Source: an uncultured Campylobacter sp. | GTDB lineage: Bacteria; Campylobacterota; Campylobacteria; Campylobacterales; Campylobacteraceae | DNA length: 14,458 nucleotides | Direction of reading: 5' to 3' | NCBI RefSeq assembly: GCF_938017615.1 | Contig: NZ_CALIJA010000185.1 | Span: 1-14,458 of the forward strand | In this document: one piece after another, positions 14,107-14,458 of the stretch | How positions within the stretch are numbered: the stretch's first letter is position 1 | How the letters are laid out: every line of letters begins with the position of its first letter | Notes under the pieces: model-generated | What the model saw: only the letters and a program-made list of their open reading frames with translations | What the model was told of the DNA's origin: nothing | Databases searched by the model: none | Position numbers and translations under genes: made by a program

Positions 14107-14458
14107 CTAAATTCCTTCTTTTTTCAGCATGGCTTCGATTATTTCTTGAACCGCAAGTTCTCTATTTATGGCCTCAGAGCCATATCGTATATCATTACAT
14201 ATAACCATAGGAAAATTATCTTTAGCATCTCTAAAGATAATATAGAGTACTCCATAACTTAGATGTATAACATCATAGGTCACTACTAAATCTGCACTTT
14301 TTTGATCGGATGTAATATTAAAACCTTGACGAGATATAGAACGTTCAATCATACCAGAGATACCACTTTGATCAGACGGGTTTTTAACTACATAGAAACT
14401 TTTTATGCCGATTTTTTTACTATCTGGTACAAGTAAAATTTCTCTATATTTTTGCCCG
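14107..14458 (-). CDS. Partial gene, companion of the lipoprotein; 5' end beyond window
   Basis: The frame is open from the TAG at 14109-14107 to the right edge, giving at least 116 codons. The first visible residues are GQKYREILLVPDSKKI. An ATG at 14352 exists, but in-frame coding upstream (IGIKSFYVVKNPSDQ) looks equally protein-like, so the true start lies outside. The protein shows strand-helix alternation (SFYVVKNP, MIERSISRQGF, ADLVVTYDVIHLSY) and a C-terminal helix (INRELAVQEIIEAMLKKEGI). This is typical of small periplasmic lipoproteins that carry an 'ageing' DUF4136-like pattern, but I recognise no family. The visible start could lie just after a lipobox cysteine (inference). It adjoins the downstream lipoprotein gene with zero spacing. 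Confidence 0.7.
   Translation of the reverse strand, partial: GQKYREILLVPDSKKIGIKSFYVVKNPSDQSGISGMIERSISRQGFNITSDQKSADLVVTYDVIHLSYGVLYIIFRDAKDNFPMVICNDIRYGSEAINRELAVQEIIEAMLKKEGI

Overview
The window looks like the chromosome of a Campylobacter (Campylobacterota, formerly epsilon-proteobacteria). The block era, hslU, hslV, rplI, argG, then the divergent trio S4-protein / tsaE / lptB, is the gene order I know from Campylobacter jejuni (around Cj0661c to Cj0669). The moderate G+C, the many AAATTT-type intergenic palindromes and the absence of rpoN after lptB point away from C. jejuni and towards a higher-G+C, possibly non-flagellated oral species such as C. gracilis. The species call is an inference.

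Layout. (1) 1-5137, minus strand: a tightly overlapping operon for a type II secretion / type IV pilus-like natural transformation machine. In transcription order it holds a fused PilM-PilN (GspL-like) protein, a PilO-like protein, CtsR (PilP/GspC-like), the secretin CtsD, the ATPase CtsP, and the first 77 codons of CtsX. A promoter-like TTGACA-17-TAGTAT element overlaps the era stop codon. (2) 5200-10273, minus strand: era, then a gene-free palindrome-rich spacer of about 510 bp, then hslU, hslV and rplI overlapping one another, then argG. (3) 10362-11713, plus strand: a small S4-domain RNA-binding protein, tsaE and lptB, all overlapping. (4) 11714-12655: about 940 bp with no gene I can support, at the place where rpoN normally follows lptB. 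(5) 12656-13474, plus strand: an exported SMP-30/NHL-like beta-propeller protein. (6) 13618-14458, minus strand: two adjoining genes, a lipoprotein and a 5'-truncated partner cut by the window edge.

How the genes fit together. The cts/pil genes would assemble an envelope-spanning DNA-uptake complex: inner-membrane platform PilMN/PilO/CtsX, periplasmic connector CtsR, outer-membrane channel CtsD, energised by CtsP and by ATPase and platform genes expected beyond the left edge. The middle block is housekeeping: ribosome assembly (Era, L9), proteolysis (HslUV), arginine synthesis (ArgG), tRNA t6A modification (TsaE) and LPS export (LptB). I saw no CRISPR array, integrase, transposase, rRNA or complete tRNA. 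The most notable points are the missing rpoN with its decayed-looking spacer, the two repeat-laden gaps in otherwise compact operons, and the undivided pilMN-to-ctsX operon next to era. I did not find a convincing wholly new system.
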